From the NCBI GenBank assembly GCA_035578155.1, contig JAPWDM010000002.1, forward strand, positions 37,372,437 to 37,436,436: a stretch of 64,000 bases of DNA, given 5' to 3'. A model generated the notes under the pieces. The model was not told the origin of the DNA. It worked only from the letters and a program-made list of their open reading frames with translations, and made no database searches. How positions within the stretch are numbered: the first letter of the stretch is position 1; each line of letters starts with the position of its first letter. The translations under genes and the position numbers were made by a program. Source of the stretch: Brachynemurus nebulosus. Taxonomy: Eukaryota > Arthropoda > Insecta > Neuroptera > Myrmeleontidae. This document shows, piece after piece, positions 60,801-64,000 of this stretch.

Positions 60801-61575
60801 ACAATGCCATTGACGTCATTAAACTAATCGCTGTTAAAAATCTTGTTATACATAATATTATAGTATTAAGGAACTACATAATGTTCCTTAATAATATGAC
60901 TTCGAAATTTAATTTTATCTACGACTACCATGAAATTGCTTGTTTATTGTACAAAATACTATCTAAGTAAGCTACGTTTTACATACAGCCACATATCCAG
61001 CTGTACAAAAAATGGCCCTTTACACGCATGTATGCTAAAAATAACAACGCCTACTACACTTTTATTAATTCTTATAATCTATTATGTAAATGCGAAATAC
61101 CACTCACTCACTCACCTATCAAGAAATCTCCAAAACTACAATACCTACAAACTTGAAATTTGGCAGGTGCCTATTGAGTCGTAGGCGCTCGCTAAGAAAG
61201 GGTTTTGCAAAATTTTTTGTTTAACCGTCGAAATTTATGAAAAATCGTAAAATATCAATTTTTTATTACTGTATACAGCAATCTGTGGCCAATTTGTCAA
61301 AAAATCTACAAATTTTAAACAGTTGCTAAGTAATTGCAGAAAAATAATTTTTGTAATTTTAAAAATTAAAAAACTATGGTTACTATATATTTGTACAAAC
61401 TATTTCTCCATTCTCACTAAAATTTTTTTATCTGAATTTGCTTAAATTTAATTAATTATTTGCTGTTATCGGTTCTGTTATCATTAATCCTATTTACTAT
61501 TACCAAAACAAAAACAAAGTCAGTGTAAGTCTAACGCTTACTATTTTTATATTATTACAAAAAATGTGTTTTCAG
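57870..61575. other. Mostly featureless AT-rich interval
   Basis: No gene was recognised apart from the possible exon at 61,576. 59,480-59,765 is a direct copy of the repeat at 39,020. 60,077-60,195 holds about five diverged tandem units of roughly 25 bp (CATTAYACTTTCACATTAYA then GATTT type). Confidence 0.4.
60077..60195. repeat. Diverged short tandem repeat, about 25-bp unit
   Basis: Successive units read like CATTACTTTCACATTATAG then ATTT, with substitutions and small length changes. The open frame on the minus strand here (59,971-60,153) follows the repeat and has no family resemblance. Confidence 0.55.
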
Positions 61576-61678
61576 ATACATAATTAGAATATCTTTCAGC
61601 AAAACAGACGAAGATATAATTGCATTAAAATTTGATCCGGTACTAAAGAAGCAGTCACAAAACAAGAAAAAAGATTAA
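61576..61678 (+). CDS. Possible terminal coding exon of an unidentified gene
   Basis: After a good acceptor (TATTACAAAAAATGTGTTTTCAG) an open frame in phase 2 gives 33 residues, YIIRISFSKTDEDIIALKFD followed by PVLKKQ and a lysine-rich end, then TAA at 61,676. An AATAAA-like signal follows near 61,731. The mix of charged and hydrophobic residues and the basic tail look like a real C-terminus, unlike nearby AT-driven frames. I do not recognise the family. It could be the last exon of the N-glycanase gene begun at 43,358 or of another gene; no linking exons were found. Confidence 0.35.
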
Positions 61679-62358
61679 GTAGCATTAGAGCTAGAGTTAA
61701 TAGTATATAGTTCTGGAGTAATCTTATATTTAAATAAAAATGAAATATGGACTGTATTTACCCGTTCCCAATGGTTTCAAGAAAACGGTAGTATATACAA
61801 AAAAAAAAAAAAAAAAAAAAATGAAAGAAAACTATAGGTAAAATTGACATATGAATTGAAAGAAAACTATCAGAATTAAGTCAAAGTTACTCCACAAGAC
61901 CGTAGAACTTCAAAAAAAGCTTAAGACTGGACGTATCAATATCAAATTTTGCACAAATACTACTGAGATTCTGAGAAAAATAAATTTTACATTATAATTG
62001 ATCCTTAAGGTCCTAAGATCCCAAAATGAACTCAAAATAATTGGATGGGCGGATTTTGACTAAATTTTTTGCTCAAATTGTACTGAGATTATGAGAAAAA
62101 TGAATATAGGGTTCTGGGGACTCAAAAAGACCCAAAATAAACGACTGCACGGATCTGAACTTTTGCCCTAATATTATTAAGAATCCGAAACAAATTAACG
62201 CGAGTTCGGAAATATTCTCCAGAGCCCTGTGAACTCGAAATGTCTCGCAAAATAAAATATTCTTAAAATTATCAATGTGAGTATCTCAAGGTATGAAAAT
62301 TAGATACGCTATCAAAATATGAATATCGCAGAGTATTTCAGTATATCCGATTTAAAAG

Positions 62359-63275
62359 CACGACTTCGAACCGAAATTTTTTTTCGTTCCGGTTCAGTTC
62401 CGGTTCAACGCAAAAAAAAAATAGCGGTGTCGATTACGATTACGGTTATAGAGTACATGTTATTTTCGATTTCGGTTCTGGTTTCGGTTTACGATTTTTG
62501 ATTTCGGTTTTAAAAAATGTTTAAATTATTTTGCGAATTGTGAATATATTATCAGTTTTATTGAAATTACCTTTATAAAACATAAATCAACGTTTGAAAA
62601 ATTCAATCTTAATATTTGTCAAAATGCTTGAATGTATCGAAACACCATTTTCCCTTAGTAGGTGTTTACTTTAGGCCTGAGAAAGCTCTTTCGGCACTCG
62701 CTTGATTAGTTGATACGCTAAACACAACCTCCGAAATTAAAAAACCCGGGAATATAAATTTTCATTTCTAATTCAGTAACCTGTTCCTTTTCTATCTAAT
62801 CTAGAAATATAGTCGAACGCAGATATCATATGTCTGTTAATTTTAATTAATAATGAGATGATACAGTAAAAAATGAATAAATAAATAAATAAATCAATAA
62901 AATAAAACAAAAAATATTTTTTAACGATCATATGTGTACGAACGTTAGAAAAGTTTATTAGTTACTATCTCTGTAATATTTTATATTTTGATTCATGAGA
63001 ACTTTTCAAATGTTATTGTAAATTTTATTCATATACCTACCTACCTATATTATAGAAACATCAGTTCGTTAAATTTTTAAATTTATTGTTGAAGATTATA
63101 GAATAAAATTAAATATTGAATTTCAGGTATGAAGCGGAACGAAAAAAATAACGATTTCGTTTCGGTTAACGGTTTTTGAAAAAAATAATTTTGCTCCAGT
63201 TAACGGTTACTCTCCAGCAAAATCAATCGGTTTTACCGGCTTTCGGTTACGGTTACGGTTCGGTTCGAAGCCCTG
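62359..63275. mobile_element. hAT element, 917 bp, decayed
   Basis: The ends CACGACTTCGAACCGAA and (inverse of the right end) CAGGGCTTCGAACCGAA. Identical 8-bp flanks TTTAAAAG at 62,351-62,358 and 63,276-63,283. Both subterminal regions are packed with GGTTTCGGTTACGGTT-type motifs. A scrap of transposase C-terminus remains inside on the minus strand. Confidence 0.93.
62666..62731 (-). pseudogene. hAT transposase C-terminal dimerisation fragment
   Basis: The minus-strand frame gives EVVFSVSTNQASAERAFSGL followed by lysine and a stop. The motif (S/T)xxxSAERxFSxxxxI is the conserved C-terminal dimerisation signature of hAT transposases. Only this short piece survives, inside the 62,359-63,275 element, so the element once derived from an autonomous hAT. 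Confidence 0.85.
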
Positions 63276-63429
63276 TTTAAAAGATGAGATCGAAATTGAT
63301 TCGAGTATAAGTTTTGGGGCATTTGAAAACCACCATCCCACCATCCGACTTTTTGAGCGATTTCGGCAGGAGGTAAATCGATCCGGGCGGTTCTAGAAGC
63401 CTCCGGCGGTGGGTGGAGTAATGTGAACG

Positions 63430-64000
63430 AAAATTTTTTCTAACCTAACGGAACTCGATCTAACCTAACGGAACCTAAGGAAATTTGGTCTAACCTAACT
63501 TAGCCTAGCGTAGCCTTTTTTTTGGGAAGAGGGGAAAACTTTTTATAACCATAGTGTAGGATTCCCAGCCGGGTTGTGCAAGAGCTGGTGTACCCACTAA
63601 AAACCCCCCTTTTAGTTCCGTCTTCATTATTTCTGGGACCGTCGTTAGACATAACTTCGGAAGTAATGATTGTCTATACACCTCCTCCTACCCCTGATAT
63701 TCTCGTAACTCAACCTCCTTATTCGAGGTATCTATTATAAAATTCATTATCTGCTGCCACTTTTCTCGTGTAGATAACATTTCAACAATTATGTTGTCGG
63801 GATTTAAATATCTACCAGCTCACCTCACCTTCTCCTTTTAAATTCCCATCGTACACATACGAAAATAGAGTGCTCGACTGTATCTTTTTCTCCACAGTAA
63901 AAGCAGTCTTCGTTCGGTCTCTTACCAATGCGGAATAAGTAAGTATTGAATGACCCGTGGCCCGTAAGGAACTGAGTCATCCAATAGTTGATTTGCCGAT
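63430..64000 (-). mobile_element. 3' end of an R1-like non-LTR retrotransposon
   Basis: A minus-strand frame enters at the window edge and runs to a TGA at 63,825: it contains YWMTQFLTGHGSFNTYLFRI followed by a CCHC motif, CFYCGEKDTVEHSIFVC (C-x2-C-x7-H-x4-C). This is the region downstream of reverse transcriptase in R1/Jockey-type LINEs. A second frame continues the protein (RYLNPDNIVVEMLSTREKWQ) to a TAG at 63,688, so at least one frameshift separates them. The 3' untranslated part has GTTAGGTTAG repeated about four times (63,440-63,510). The reverse transcriptase itself lies beyond the window. Confidence 0.85.

Noticed and set aside
63430..63510. Telomere-like CCTAA repeats as a true telomere array
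   Set aside because: Only a few imperfect GTTAGG words, scattered between unrelated bases, in a LINE 3' region.

Overview
The window is a stretch of an AT-rich insect nuclear genome. The evidence is spliced genes with GT-AG introns, two insect-type gustatory receptors, a basigin and a G-protein beta-5 gene with insect-like protein sequences, tRNA-derived SINEs, a LINE tail, and a dense crop of hAT, TA-target and foldback DNA transposons. I cannot fix the order or species from the sequence alone. No bacterial, viral or CRISPR features are seen.

Layout. 1-22.8 kb is gene-poor and packed with nested non-autonomous transposons: several hAT elements with 8-bp target duplications, a family with TA-flanked ends of the form GGTAAAAGACCC, a 2-kb foldback element inside one of these, tandem duplications, and repeats that carry tRNA-like sequences. 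22,869-29,783 (+) holds the last four coding exons of basigin; its 5' exons were not found. 29.8-36.5 kb is a tail-to-tail intergenic region. 36,548-41,511 (-) is a complete eight-exon G-protein beta-5 gene that rebuilds to 353 residues. 43,358-43,790 (+) holds the first two exons (PUB domain) of a peptide:N-glycanase gene, divergent from the beta-5 gene.

43.8-57.9 kb (-) holds two related gustatory receptor genes with the same 3' exon pattern. The downstream one (55,292-57,869) is intact with four exons and 384 residues. The other (43,822-51,454) is split in its first exon by a 3.5-kb element flanked by the 8-bp duplication ATCTGTAT, and its reading frame is also off by one base across that site, so it is probably a pseudogene. 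Its 3' end lies opposite the second intron of the N-glycanase gene. From 58 kb on the sequence is mostly empty or repetitive, with one plausible unidentified terminal exon at 61.6 kb, a decayed hAT element with a recognisable transposase scrap at 62.4-63.3 kb, and the 3' end of an R1-like non-LTR retrotransposon running off the right edge.

The genes are not an operon and need not work together: basigin is a membrane Ig chaperone, G-beta-5 partners R7 RGS proteins, N-glycanase deglycosylates misfolded proteins, and the two receptors are chemosensory. The main interest is transposon biology: a receptor gene broken by a mobile element, a 125-bp mobile tRNA-like module with a visible empty site, and foldback elements whose arms contain in-register tandem repeats.
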